DNA of 47,687 nt from Nodosilinea sp. WJT8-NPBG4 (GCA_019359285.1 JAHHHQ010000002.1:1-47687); one strand, 5' to 3'; shown: positions 1 to 8,498, counted from the stretch's first letter. The notes: generated from the letters alone by a model not told the origin. Numbers and translations: made by a program.

Positions 1-1
1 T

Positions 2-106
2 GAGAAATGCTGGGGTTGGTTAAAAAGCCGAATTCGAAAACTCCTTCCCCATGACGACGGCTTGCGCGTTGCCATGGAGTCAATCCTCAAACAAGCAGTG
101 TCCTAA
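2..106 (+). CDS. 3' end of an IS630-type transposase (partial)
   Basis: An open frame enters from the left edge and ends with TAA at 104-106. Its 34 residues begin EKCWGWLKSRIRKLLP and continue through an AMESILKQA-like segment. This resembles the C-terminus of IS630/Tc1-mariner-type DDE transposases, in which a conserved 'IEKxWxxLKxxIRK' block lies near the end. Whether the rest of the element is intact cannot be seen. The stop lies one base from the stop codon of the convergent membrane protein gene, so the insertion sequence ends at or inside the 3' end of that gene. The family call rests on this short segment only. Confidence 0.6.
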   Translation, partial: EKCWGWLKSRIRKLLPHDDGLRVAMESILKQAVS

Positions 107-107
107 C

Positions 108-1550
108 CTAAGTGGCTTTAGCTATAAATGCCGTAATCGCAAGCCACCAGGCCGCAGCGGTAGCCGCTTTGCGGGTCTTGTTCAAACGTTCTTGGGCTTG
201 GGCTTTAAGGGTATCAACTCTTGCCTGTAACCCTTGCTCAAATTGCTCTACTTGCTGCACCACCAGATGTTTCAACTCTTGGGTTTGCGGTAGCAAGTAA
301 TCTTCTGTCCACTGCTGCGGTTGATGCATCAGCTCCTGGGTATTTGAGCGCACGTTGCTAACGACTCGCTCAACGGGATTAGTCGTCAAGCTATCCAACG
401 GCAGGAGATCGAGCAAGGCATCCCAATCGATCTGGTGAAGCTGATGTAGAACGACTAGAGCAGCCGCTGTAGACAACGTCAGTCCTTCAGACAAGTGCTT
501 TTTTAGCCTAGTTTCTAGCTCAAGGTCTGGGTCTGAAAGTTGGTTCTCCAGCTGCCCCACAGTCTCTGTAATGTAGGTCGTAATCGGCTGAAAAGTTTCC
601 AGGAGCGATCGCTGGGACTCTTGCTGTTTGTCTTCTGGAACTGCTGAACTTGATTGAGCTGTCAATTGCTGCCAAGCTGTCTCAACCGCTTGCAGAATTT
701 GCCGGCGCTGCTGCTTGTTTAAGTCTTGGCGTCCTTTCAGCAATGCCTTCAATTGAGTTCGATCTAAGGTCAGCTGATCGATTGGATAGCTAGAATTCTC
801 TAAAGCCTCTTCTAGCAGCTCCTGTAGTTTTTGGTAGACGCGATCCGGTGTCAGCCGCTTAACTCGGGTGTGGTGCAGATACAAGGCTAACTCTTGCCTC
901 AAGTGCAGATTCACGTCCTCCAAACTCAGGGGCAATTCCTCTAGGAGATCGTCAATTTCAGGCTGGTTGATGCGATCACTGACAAGACGTTCAGGTAAGA
1001 CGAGAGCAGTAGAGCCCAGGACCTGTCGAATTTCCTGTTGAACTACGGCAGCTATCTCCTCTTGGGATACCGAGGTATTCTTTTGGCTACCAAAAGCCAC
1101 CGTAAGGGCAGCTATTAACTGGCGCAGCCCGCCCGTAGCTGCCCTCAAAACTGCGCCCGCTGCCGTACCGACCGCTGTTGCACTGACCCAGGTCAGACCT
1201 AAACAGTAGGCTGACCAGATCACCACCCCGGCGATCGCCCCCAGCACAGGATCATTCAGCTGACTAAATTTTGTCGCCAAAAAGCAAGCGCCAAAAAGCA
1301 CCCCATTAGTACTCAACAATAGCCTTAGTCCAACCCAGAAAATTACGTTGGAAGTTGAGCTAGCGTAGCTGGTTTCGGCGCTGTTATCCTGCTGGTCACC
1401 GCTGTTGGCAAGCTTTGAATTAGTCCGTGGGGAAAGCCGCAAGCCCAGGGCCGTCATACCAACGGCCAAGCCAAAAAACGCAAGTAACAGATGGAATGCA
1501 AATGCCGTCAGCAGACCAATTAATAGGGCAGTTAGCAATGCAGTTCCCAC
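108..1550 (-). CDS. Membrane-anchored coiled-coil protein, unknown function
   Basis: This 480-residue protein starts with GTG, 15 bases after the stop of the upstream Lys-rich protein gene, so the two are probably co-transcribed. The N-terminus holds a long hydrophobic segment (about residues 3-35) and further membrane segments near residues 68-92 and 100-135. A long hydrophilic, Gln/Glu/Leu-rich region (about 165-450) is predicted by eye to be helical or coiled coil. A final hydrophobic stretch of about 15 residues closes the protein. No catalytic motif is recognised. The topology suggests a protein tethered at both ends with a large soluble helical domain. The 3' end abuts an IS630-type transposase fragment, so the last residues may have been altered by insertion. 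Confidence 0.75.
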   Translation of the reverse strand: MGTALLTALLIGLLTAFAFHLLLAFFGLAVGMTALGLRLSPRTNSKLANSGDQQDNSAETSYASSTSNVIFWVGLRLLLSTNGVLFGACFLATKFSQLNDPVLGAIAGVVIWSAYCLGLTWVSATAVGTAAGAVLRAATGGLRQLIAALTVAFGSQKNTSVSQEEIAAVVQQEIRQVLGSTALVLPERLVSDRINQPEIDDLLEELPLSLEDVNLHLRQELALYLHHTRVKRLTPDRVYQKLQELLEEALENSSYPIDQLTLDRTQLKALLKGRQDLNKQQRRQILQAVETAWQQLTAQSSSAVPEDKQQESQRSLLETFQPITTYITETVGQLENQLSDPDLELETRLKKHLSEGLTLSTAAALVVLHQLHQIDWDALLDLLPLDSLTTNPVERVVSNVRSNTQELMHQPQQWTEDYLLPQTQELKHLVVQQVEQFEQGLQARVDTLKAQAQERLNKTRKAATAAAWWLAITAFIAKAT

Positions 1551-1565
1551 AGTTTACCTATTCCA

Positions 1566-2309
1566 CTACTTACCTTTCTTCTTGGCCTTTTTCCCCTTCT
1601 TCACTCGCTTTTCACCCCCTTGCACAGAGGTTGAGGCAGTGGCAAGAATGTTCTTCACTTTGTTGACAGCCTCATCAATAACCTGAGCGACAGCCTTCTG
1701 AGTTGCACTAGCGGTATCTTGGGTGGCGTCAATGCTATTACCTAAAGTATGTCGCGTCCTACCGGCTGTGTTCTGGGCTCCGGCGATCGCGTTCTCGATC
1801 TGAGCAACCACAAAGTCTCGTGTCTGATCCGCTTTTTGCTTGGTGTCGTCGATCAGTTCGCTAGCTCGCTCTTGAGCAATACCTGCCGTCATGCCTGTTT
1901 TCTCTTTAGCCTTCTCTACGCCCCGATCAACCCCATCGGCAGCGGCAAATCGACCATTAACTAGGGTGCTTTCTACCGTATCTGGTACTTCTGATGCTGG
2001 TGAAACGGCATCAGCGATCGCGTCTTTTACGCCGCCTACAACATTTTTCACTGAGTGATTGATAGGGCTAAGCTGCTCTTGAAGCTTCTCTTTGGGATTT
2101 GATTGAGCTATTGCATGAGAGATTTTGTTGGCAGCAACCTGTGAAACTTCGGCAAGCACAGCTGCTGCCACTACGGAGCCAAGCTCTCGCGGGCTAATCC
2201 CCAAAACTGTGGTATCGCCTTGGGGCTGCTTGCTCTCAGGTTTATTAGCGGATTGATTAAACTGAGTACTCTTTTTGCTGTTTTTCTTCTTAGCAGACTT
2301 GGCAGACAT
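1566..2309 (-). CDS. Lys-rich LEA/apolipoprotein-like helical protein
   Basis: This protein has about 247 residues. I prefer the ATG at 2309 (MSAKSAKKK) over an upstream in-frame TTG, because GGAG lies about nine bases before it. The first 30 and last 15 residues are very rich in Lys (C-terminus KKGKKAKKKGK). The centre (about 95-235) is an Ala/Glu/Lys/Asp amphipathic helix region with repeated 'AxxKxDQTRD' and 'AxQxTAxxT' patterns, like LEA, YtxH or apolipoprotein-type helices. A short hydrophobic segment (about 45-65, ELGSVVAAAVLAEVSQVAAN) could associate with membrane. It is upstream of, and probably in an operon with, the 480-aa coiled-coil membrane protein, so the two may act together at the envelope. 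No enzymatic function is suggested. Confidence 0.75.
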   Translation of the reverse strand: MSAKSAKKKNSKKSTQFNQSANKPESKQPQGDTTVLGISPRELGSVVAAAVLAEVSQVAANKISHAIAQSNPKEKLQEQLSPINHSVKNVVGGVKDAIADAVSPASEVPDTVESTLVNGRFAAADGVDRGVEKAKEKTGMTAGIAQERASELIDDTKQKADQTRDFVVAQIENAIAGAQNTAGRTRHTLGNSIDATQDTASATQKAVAQVIDEAVNKVKNILATASTSVQGGEKRVKKGKKAKKKGK

Positions 2310-2575
2310 GGTGTAACTCTCCGTTCCCAATTAATAAAATGTGTCGCCAGCTAGCAGCAGGCCTGGCAACTACGTTTGCCCTAGTCAGTTGTCGCCCTAT
2401 TGCCGCTGCTTTAGCGCATGTGGTAGAGGCTTTCACCTTAACGAGGGGCCGATCTCAGTGCGTCTGCTCTGCGATGGATATGCGGCGCTGATGACAATCT
2501 TGATGAAGTCCACAAACTCTCCTGGGACCGAGATGCTCTACGCTTAGAACATTATTTTTCTCTAGAGCCGATCTA

Positions 2576-3391
2576 ATGCGCGTCGAAGTTTGCTGCCAGG
2601 CCCTGCTTGAACACCTGTTGCCCGACATTGACCCGCAGCGTCAGGGGCTCTGTGTTGATGTGGGGGTGGGCACCTTCGCCTTTTACTGCGAGCTGTTTGC
2701 CCGCCTCGGGTTTCCCACCGTCGCTGTAGAACCTTCCCCCACCGACAAATTGCGGACGGTCTGCCGACAGTACCCCATTCGGCTAATTGAGCAATGCCTG
2801 TCAGATCGGGTCGGCACCCAAACGCTACACATGGGCCAGTTTGCCAACCTGGCCAACAGCAACTTTAGCTCCTTGGCGGCCGATTGGTTTGGGGCTTCTA
2901 GCACCACTTGCCAGGTGCTTACCCTCGATCTGGCGACCCTGCTAGAACAGGTGGCCGCTACCCAAATCACCGCTTTTAAGCTAGATATCGAAGGGTGGGA
3001 GTCGGTCGTGATCCAGCAGTTTGCTGCATTACCTGCCAAACGACTGCCCCAGATGGTGATGTTTGAGTACGGCGGTGGCAGCAGCCGCAACCAGGGTGAA
3101 AAGGGCTGGTCACCCAAATTTTTGACGGGCACCATGGATTGCTTGCAGACTCTGCAACAACGGGGCTACGGCTTTAGCATCATGGTTGACTACGCTGCTG
3201 GCACCCAGCCTAAGGTGTTTGACCTCCAGACTCTAGATCTGGCTCGAGAGGCACCCTTTTACCCCAATGGGGTCTACGGCAACATGCTGTGTTTTTATCA
3301 GCACCAGTTCTCCGTCGAACGCATTCAATCGCTCTGTGCGCCCTACGGCGGCGGCTTGGCTAACTGGCTAGTCAGCAAGCTGGTGTCTTAG
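2576..3391 (+). CDS. FkbM-family SAM-dependent methyltransferase
   Basis: This 271-residue protein has the Rossmann motif I of FkbM-type methyltransferases, VDVGVGTF at about residues 27-34, followed by AVEPSP at about 50. The later FKLDIEGWE block (about 138-146) is the family signature. FkbM enzymes transfer a methyl group from S-adenosylmethionine, typically to a hydroxyl on a sugar or natural product. The substrate cannot be read here. The gene stands alone, with no sugar or secondary-metabolite cluster beside it. Its start ATG at 2576 has no clear Shine-Dalgarno sequence, which is common in cyanobacteria. The next gene is convergent, with only about 30 bases between the stops. Confidence 0.85.
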   Translation: MRVEVCCQALLEHLLPDIDPQRQGLCVDVGVGTFAFYCELFARLGFPTVAVEPSPTDKLRTVCRQYPIRLIEQCLSDRVGTQTLHMGQFANLANSNFSSLAADWFGASSTTCQVLTLDLATLLEQVAATQITAFKLDIEGWESVVIQQFAALPAKRLPQMVMFEYGGGSSRNQGEKGWSPKFLTGTMDCLQTLQQRGYGFSIMVDYAAGTQPKVFDLQTLDLAREAPFYPNGVYGNMLCFYQHQFSVERIQSLCAPYGGGLANWLVSKLVS

Positions 3392-3421
3392 AGAGCATCT
3401 TGGGCCAGGCGTCTCAATCGG

Positions 3422-4078
3422 TTAGCTAGCCCCAAACCCCTTGGGAACCTGCTCGTTGGAGTAGTAGTGCCACAGAGAGGCCACTGGTTCTTCTGCCTCG
3501 ATCGCACTGCCGACGGGGGCATCAGCGGCAGCAACTAGGAAGGCATCGGGGTCAGATCGGTAGGCGGCCAGCAGGGACTTTTCTTCGGCGGAGAGGTCAG
3601 GGGAGCTATCTTGCTCAATCTCTTCGAAAGTAGTTTCGATTAGTTCCATCTGTGCTTCGGCGGCGCTGAGTTCGTGGTGGGTCTCAGCGTTGAGCAGCTG
3701 CTCGAGGGGTTGCAGTTCGGCCACATGGCTGGCGAGGGCTTGCAGCCTCTCCTCGTAGGTGTTGGTTAACTGCTGGAGCTCTTGCCGGTGCTGGGCCTCT
3801 TGCTGATCGAGGGCAGCTTGCAGCCGCGCTTCCTGCTGCTCTAAGGTCGTTTGCATCGCCGCCTTTTCGAATTCAGCGGTGCGCAGTTTAGACTGGTGAG
3901 TCTTCAGCGATTTCAGCAGCGGCACCATTTGCCCCCTCAGGGTCATGTGCTCTACATCGAGCTGATTAAACCGCTCAGACAGGGTGATATAGGCGCGACA
4001 GAGCCGGGTGTAGCGCTCTACCATCTGATTGACGTGCTGAAAGTTTCTCACTGCCGTCTCCAGGCGATCGGTAACCAT
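3422..4078 (-). CDS. Coiled-coil protein of unknown function
   Basis: I choose the ATG at 4078 (MVTDRLETAVRNF), with AGGA about eight bases upstream, over an in-frame TTG at 4159; this gives about 218 residues. Residues about 10-150 form a continuous Gln/Glu/Leu-rich coiled coil. It is followed by an acidic linker (EEIEQDSSPDLSAEEKS) and a C-terminal part ending in VPKGFGAS. There is no membrane segment or catalytic motif. It is convergent with the FkbM gene and divergent from the zinc-ribbon-like membrane protein gene at 4334. A structural or scaffolding role would fit, but nothing in the sequence fixes it. Confidence 0.7.
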   Translation of the reverse strand: MVTDRLETAVRNFQHVNQMVERYTRLCRAYITLSERFNQLDVEHMTLRGQMVPLLKSLKTHQSKLRTAEFEKAAMQTTLEQQEARLQAALDQQEAQHRQELQQLTNTYEERLQALASHVAELQPLEQLLNAETHHELSAAEAQMELIETTFEEIEQDSSPDLSAEEKSLLAAYRSDPDAFLVAAADAPVGSAIEAEEPVASLWHYYSNEQVPKGFGAS

Positions 4079-4333
4079 AGCAACATCCTGCCCATAGGGG
4101 CGAGTGGGGGCGGGTGGAAACAGGGTTTGATTAGCCCTACTTACCACGTTTGCCCTCAAAAATTCAAGCCACAGGGGATACAGTTTAAGGGCAAATTTAG
4201 ACTCGGCCGACCAGCCTCATCGCCGCCAGTCAGTTCTTAGTCTGCCGCAGGTTGTATTTCAGGAGAGGTTTTGGTTAATGTGTCAGAATGATCAGTAATT
4301 TCCAGCTGTCTTCGCCCCCACCCCGGCAGTGCT

Positions 4334-4744
4334 GTGCGTACTTATAAAAGCCAAAAGATCGACCAGAACGCCGACTATCCCTGCCCTTGTCGTCGCAATG
4401 GGTGCATTAAGCCTATCACCCTGACCGAGGCCTTTGGCTGCGATCGCTGTCAGCAAATCTTTGTTGTGCAAGATGATGGCTATGTGATCGAGCAGCTGTC
4501 CACCCACTATCCCTACAAACGTCTTTGGCGCTGGACGGGGCAGCAGTGGCGACTCGATCGCTCCTCCCTCAACGTGAGCTACCTACCCTTGGTGGTGCTG
4601 GCCGCCTTTGGCCTGATGGTGTTCTTCTTGCTGCTGGCCACCCTGCAAACTCCTGACGGGGCCCAGTCGGTGGCGCGATTGCTAACTACCTTGGCAGTGG
4701 CACTGGCGGTGGTGGGCATATTTTGGCTGGCCTCTCGACGTTAG
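4334..4744 (+). CDS. Small zinc-ribbon-like protein with two membrane segments
   Basis: This 136-residue protein starts with GTG. The N-terminal half carries four Cys in two pairs, CPCRRNGC and CDRC (about residues 17-38), a rubredoxin/zinc-ribbon-like arrangement, then a Trp/Arg-rich segment. The C-terminal half has two hydrophobic helices (about 84-104 and 115-133) and ends LASRR, so the Cys-rich domain probably sits on one membrane face. Its stop is only four bases before the start of the ProA-like gene, so they are almost certainly co-transcribed. I take it for a conserved cyanobacterial hypothetical protein; metal binding is inferred from the Cys spacing only. Confidence 0.75.
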   Translation: MRTYKSQKIDQNADYPCPCRRNGCIKPITLTEAFGCDRCQQIFVVQDDGYVIEQLSTHYPYKRLWRWTGQQWRLDRSSLNVSYLPLVVLAAFGLMVFFLLLATLQTPDGAQSVARLLTTLAVALAVVGIFWLASRR

Positions 4745-4748
4745 GCCC

Positions 4749-6005
4749 ATGGTAAATCTAACCACCCAAGCAGACTTTAGCGCAGCGGTTGAGCAGGTGC
4801 GCCGGGCCGGTCGCGACCTAGTCGCCGCTGGTTTCGACACCCAAAGCCGGCTGCTCGAGGCGGTCGCCACCGCCATTGAAGCTAGCTTTGATGACATTCT
4901 CGAAGCCAACACCCTCGATCTTGAGGCCAGTTTAGAGATGGCCGTGCCCGAACGGGTGCTCGACTGGCTTAAGCTCACCCCCGAACGACTGCAAACCACC
5001 GCTAAAATTCTGCGGCGGCTGGCTTATCTGGGCGACCCCCGGGGGCTGCTGCACCCCGCCCCCAGTCGGTTGAGCAAGGCTGTGGCGGGCTATGGGCAGG
5101 TGGTGCCCCTGGGGGTCGTGGCCATGGTTTATGAGGCATTCCCGGAACTGGCGGCGATCGCCGCAGGGTTGAGCCTGCGCACGGGCAACGGCCTCATCCT
5201 CAAGGGCAGCAACGAAGCCAGTCAAACCAACCAGGCGATTTTACAGGCTATCCACCAGGCCCTAGACTCCATAGGGCTGTCTCCCTACTGCATTCTGTCG
5301 CTGACCGAGGAGCAGGGCGACGTCGCCCGGAGTTGGCTCCTGCAAGACCCCGGCATTGACTTGATTATTCCCTACGGTCGGCCAGGGCTAGTGCAGCAGG
5401 TGGTGCGTCAGGCTGGAGTGCCCGTGCTGCCCACGGCGATGGGCAACTGTTATGTCTATTGGTCGCCCACGGGGCAGCTCGACACCGTCACCCACATGGT
5501 GCTCGACAGCCACCGCGGGGAGCCCGATGCGGTCAATGCTGTAGAAAAGGTGTTGGTTCACCGAGGTGGCAATCCCTCTGCCCTGGTGCAGCTGTGCCAT
5601 ACCCTGTGGGACCAGGATTTTGAGGTACTGGCGGACGAGGACCTCCTGCCCGATCTGCCCAATGTGAAACCGGCAATAGACACCGACTGGAAGCGCCCGT
5701 TTTTGGGTAAAACGGTGGCTCTACGCTTGGTAGACAGCGTGCAAACAGCGGCGACGCTGATCAACCGCTACAGCAATGGCCATGCCAATGCGATCGCCAC
5801 TGAAAGCTACGCTGAAAGCAGCCGCTTTACTCAGCTTGCTACCAGCTCCGTAATCTATATCAATACCTCTCCCCGATTTGTGCGGAATCCAGCCCAAGCA
5901 TCCTCTATTGCCCTGGGGATGACGGCTCAGCGCGGTCGCTGCAATGGCTTTGTGGGCCTTGGGGCCTTCGTTACAACGCAGCATATTTTGCAGGGTCTGG
6001 AGTAG
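4749..6005 (+). CDS. ProA-like glutamate-5-semialdehyde dehydrogenase paralogue lacking the catalytic Cys
   Basis: This 418-residue protein covers the full length of gamma-glutamyl phosphate reductase (ProA), the NADPH-dependent second step of proline synthesis. The N-terminal helical region and the VVPLGVVAMVYEAFPE (about 120-135) and LKGSNEA (about 152-158) blocks are clear family features. In typical ProA the catalytic Cys lies in a 'P-x-x-C-N-A-x-E-T-L-L-V-H' motif. Here the motif reads EPDAVNAVEKVLVH and residue 262 is Val (codon 5532-5534). Another Cys is present in GNCYVYW some 30 residues earlier, but that is not the usual nucleophile position. The protein may therefore be a divergent paralogue with altered or lost dehydrogenase activity, so I withhold the symbol proA. 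It lies four bases after the zinc-ribbon-like membrane protein gene. Confidence 0.85.
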   Translation: MVNLTTQADFSAAVEQVRRAGRDLVAAGFDTQSRLLEAVATAIEASFDDILEANTLDLEASLEMAVPERVLDWLKLTPERLQTTAKILRRLAYLGDPRGLLHPAPSRLSKAVAGYGQVVPLGVVAMVYEAFPELAAIAAGLSLRTGNGLILKGSNEASQTNQAILQAIHQALDSIGLSPYCILSLTEEQGDVARSWLLQDPGIDLIIPYGRPGLVQQVVRQAGVPVLPTAMGNCYVYWSPTGQLDTVTHMVLDSHRGEPDAVNAVEKVLVHRGGNPSALVQLCHTLWDQDFEVLADEDLLPDLPNVKPAIDTDWKRPFLGKTVALRLVDSVQTAATLINRYSNGHANAIATESYAESSRFTQLATSSVIYINTSPRFVRNPAQASSIALGMTAQRGRCNGFVGLGAFVTTQHILQGLE

Positions 6006-6074
6006 GTCTTATCGGGCGTGGGGTTGGGGATTGGTAGTTTGCTTAAAGCTGTTGCGATCGCACCGCGTCAACAC

Positions 6075-6124
6075 CACAGTAGTCTATAGCCTCTCCAAAT
6101 TTGGAGGGGCTATAGACTACTGTG
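6075..6124. repeat. 50-bp near-perfect palindrome
   Basis: Two 25-base arms meet at 6099/6100 with no spacer. They run from CACAGTAGTCTATAGCC to GGCTATAGACTACTGTG, and the inner part is centred on CCAAATTTGG. The only unpaired position is a T opposite G, which would be a wobble pair in RNA. It lies between the convergent ends of the ProA-like gene and the GT61 gene. There is no clear T-tract after it, so it is not a textbook terminator. It could be a bidirectional RNA hairpin, a REP/MITE-like element or a cruciform site. Confidence 0.9.
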
Positions 6125-6250
6125 AACTCGCAGAGCTGCTACCCCATCCCTTAGCCGTTGGAACGCCACAGGCGTTAAGTCATAGCGACCCAAGGTGATG
6201 CAGAATGTCTTAGCCAATCTGGTAAGGGAATACCTCTGGAACAGTACTTT

Positions 6251-7306
6251 TTATTTACCCATACCAAGATAATCAAGAGCCATTTGAATAGTTCCGCAAT
6301 CCACCTTAAAGGGATCTTTAAAGGGAGATTTGCGGGCATCAGGAGTTATCTTGGCAAAATCCAGTGCCTCGAGCATTTGAGGCGTGATTTGACCTCGTAC
6401 ACAACACCACTTGCCATTTAGGGCGTTAGTCATGTACCGATTTTCGTAGAAGTTCCATGAGGGAGACATCAACTCAATTAACTTAAGTCCGCTGCCTGGC
6501 TCAGCATCGTCTCTCATGCCGACACGGTTTAGAATGAAATTGCTGCTGGCAGCACCATGAACTACTACTACCTCTTTGGCATTGCGAGCAATTGACCATT
6601 CTTCATCAATCGCCAGGTCCTCAAAGTAAAGTGTTTTAAACCCTCGCTCTTCCATGAATTTAGTAACTTCATCATTGTTGATTAAGCTACGACTTCCCCT
6701 GCGAGGGATAAATATTCTTTCAGGGGTTTCTTTTTTGTATCCTGGGAAATCGAAGCCAAAAAACTGAGGTCTAATGCTGAAAACCCTGTGCTCTGGACAG
6801 GTGACAATCTCACCGTGAACGTTATCATCTGTAAAAATAAGAGGAAAGCCAAGCAATCGGTAGACTTCCATCGTCATGCTGTATTTAGGCACCCTAGAGC
6901 CTAAAACAACATGAATTTCAATATCTTTTTGAAAATGTTCGCTCAAAAATTTTCTTGCCAGAAGAACTCGAGTTGCAACATTCTCAAGAATGTGACCGAT
7001 GTTCGTAAATACATCGAAGCGAGCGTCAAATATAAATTTTCCCGAGTAGTCGAGCGTTTTCTCCCCCTTTATTGCCCTGGAGAGAAACAATTGAGCTTTC
7101 CGCTTCCGGCTAAGGGCGGCCGATTTCGTTGTGGCTACACCAGAATTTACCCTAACTTCTCCTTCAAAGGGTTCAAGGTATTGTGCTGGCATTATCACTG
7201 GCTCAGCAGCCGGACGCCATACATCCATCGCACCGGTAGGAAAGCAGTACATCATTGAAGATGCGACTTCAAGTCCTGGGACTTTATGTTTCAGAGTTAA
7301 ATCCAT
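6251..7306 (-). CDS. Glycosyltransferase family 61-like protein
   Basis: This 351-residue protein has features of the GT61 (DUF563) domain. The C-terminal half carries VVVVHGAASSNFIL (about residues 247-260), matching the family's 'GxHGAxLxN' loop, then LKLIELMSP (about 275-283). An IFIPRRGSRSL block (about 197-207) precedes them. GT61 enzymes transfer sugars to glycans or polysaccharides; the donor and acceptor are unknown here. The gene is visibly more AT-rich than its neighbours and is flanked by a long palindrome on one side and a gene-free stretch on the other. That suggests horizontal acquisition. The start is ATG at 7306. Confidence 0.75.
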   Translation of the reverse strand: MDLTLKHKVPGLEVASSMMYCFPTGAMDVWRPAAEPVIMPAQYLEPFEGEVRVNSGVATTKSAALSRKRKAQLFLSRAIKGEKTLDYSGKFIFDARFDVFTNIGHILENVATRVLLARKFLSEHFQKDIEIHVVLGSRVPKYSMTMEVYRLLGFPLIFTDDNVHGEIVTCPEHRVFSIRPQFFGFDFPGYKKETPERIFIPRRGSRSLINNDEVTKFMEERGFKTLYFEDLAIDEEWSIARNAKEVVVVHGAASSNFILNRVGMRDDAEPGSGLKLIELMSPSWNFYENRYMTNALNGKWCCVRGQITPQMLEALDFAKITPDARKSPFKDPFKVDCGTIQMALDYLGMGK

Positions 7307-7872
7307 TTCAAACCCTTCGAAAAGTTTTCAGCTAATTAATGAATTTAGAAAAATTACTAGCTACAAAAGGAGCCGAGTTGTAAGAGCGCAAAAACGAGTA
7401 TTTATGCTTACGAATAACGCCGCAGTTGAGAACGACAGACCTAATATAGAAGCAGAAGCCCAGAGTTGTATCCTGCCAGATTCGATCCCTCTATGTAACT
7501 TCACCGACCTTAGGCTTGAAACGCTTTAAGTGTTAAGGAAGAGTGAAGCCCACGCCCGTCAGCTCCATCAGCTTAGAGGAGCATAGTTAGCGCCCTTTGA
7601 GTTTGCGTGTTACGTCTAGTAAAGGCGTGGCTATGACCGGCTAGGAAGGGAAAATTCAGTCTATCTAGTCCTGCCCGCCGTTTGCAGTCATGACCTGTGC
7701 ACCCTTTCTGTAGAGTCCTTCAATGCCTACGGGATGCTGTGGATGATGCGTTTAGGGAACTGTCCTACTCGGCTTGTCACGGGCAATAGGTCGAGGTTTT
7801 TGCTGCCTTTAGGGCACATGGGGCGATCGCACCCCATATAAAAATGAGAGTTCAGCCGGATAGAGCCATGGC
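7307..7872. other. Gene-free stretch upstream of the GT61 gene
   Basis: These 566 bases separate the divergent upstream end of the GT61 gene from the 3' end of the next minus-strand gene. The GT61 promoter should lie in the AT-rich part at about 7310-7440. A plus-strand frame runs into the region from inside the GT61 gene to 7529, but looks like an antisense shadow. From about 7540 to 7860 the sequence has the broken look of decayed coding or insertion-sequence DNA. I could not identify a product on either strand, nor a tRNA or terminator. Confidence 0.5.
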
Positions 7873-8364
7873 TTAAGAGGCGATCGCATCCACCAAGCGG
7901 TCTATAGCGCGTCGCCCCCCAAAGCGCTGGGCAATGATGTCGTCATAGGTGTCAGCGATGGTCACTACTGAGAGAATGCAGGTCTGGAGTTCCATCAAAT
8001 CCATGTTTTCGCCACCCAATACATTCTCGGCAAAGAGCACCTGATTCGCCTCATCGAGGTGAAAGGCTCCGAAGCGCATACGACGGTTCTCGGTAAGCAA
8101 AAAGTGCATCAGCTCATGGTCAATGGTGCTACCAACAGTCACACAGCTAGTGGCGCGCACCGTCGCCAGGTCAGCCTTTTCCCAAGGGTGTACCTCCCAA
8201 GGCATCACCTCAATCTCAACCAGGGTAGAGCCATAGAGGATGTCGAACTGGGGGATGTCAGGGTAGACCCGCAGGTTGTCTTTAAACAGAGCAGCAGTTT
8301 GCAGGTATTCAGCGACTTTGGTGTAGGTGAGTTCTTGAACGTTGCTGATAAAGGAGATAGCCAT
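7873..8364 (-). CDS. Cyanobacterial hypothetical protein, YbjN/CesT-chaperone-like fold suspected
   Basis: This acidic soluble protein has 163 residues. The pattern is two-domain alpha/beta: an N-terminal helix (about 10-30), strands around PDIPQFDILYGSTLVEIEVMPW (about 37-58), a central TSCVTVGSTIDHELMHFLLTENRRMRFGAFHLDE strand-helix unit (about 72-105), and a C-terminal helical part. This order resembles YbjN or type-III-secretion-chaperone-like proteins that are common in cyanobacteria. That assignment is from memory of the general pattern and is tentative. HELMH looks like a zinc-protease HExxH motif, but the second position after HE and the surrounding TIDHELMHFLL context are more like a substrate-free structural helix. 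Its gene ends shortly before a HIP1 site and lies downstream of the dev exporter genes. Confidence 0.7.
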   Translation of the reverse strand: MAISFISNVQELTYTKVAEYLQTAALFKDNLRVYPDIPQFDILYGSTLVEIEVMPWEVHPWEKADLATVRATSCVTVGSTIDHELMHFLLTENRRMRFGAFHLDEANQVLFAENVLGGENMDLMELQTCILSVVTIADTYDDIIAQRFGGRRAIDRLVDAIAS

Positions 8365-8413
8365 GGAGGGGTGAGGAGTAGGGAGTGGGGGGTGGCAGTT
8401 GCACCCTGTGCAT

Positions 8414-8443
8414 CCCCTACAAAAACCGGGTTTCTTGTAGGGG
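8414..8443. repeat. Imperfect hairpin downstream of devA
   Basis: The arms CCCCTACAA and TTGTAGGGG enclose a smaller inverted repeat, AAACC-G-GGTTT, with a single-base bulge; together they make a 30-base stem-loop. A related fragment, CCGGTTTCTTGT, recurs about 30 bases further on. Sequences built around AAACCGGGTTT are familiar dispersed repeats in cyanobacteria. It sits between the stop of devA and the start of the next minus-strand gene. It could limit read-through, although no T-tract follows. Confidence 0.7.
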
Positions 8444-8498
8444 ACACACAGGTTGGCTGTCGAAGTGGAAAAGAGATCCGGTTTCTTGTCTTGGCGTT

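Noticed and set aside
7440..7520. tRNA-like T-arm on the minus strand (GGGATCGAATC)
   Set aside because: It lacks the GTTC core, and no anticodon or acceptor stem can be formed around it.
7540..7872. Remnant of an IS200/IS605 tnpB
   Set aside because: The segment has a decayed look, but no TnpB motif (such as the zinc finger or RuvC residues) could be read in any frame.
7873..8364. Zinc protease (HELMH)
   Set aside because: The motif is HELMH with little support around it and no third ligand. The overall pattern fits a small chaperone-like fold better.
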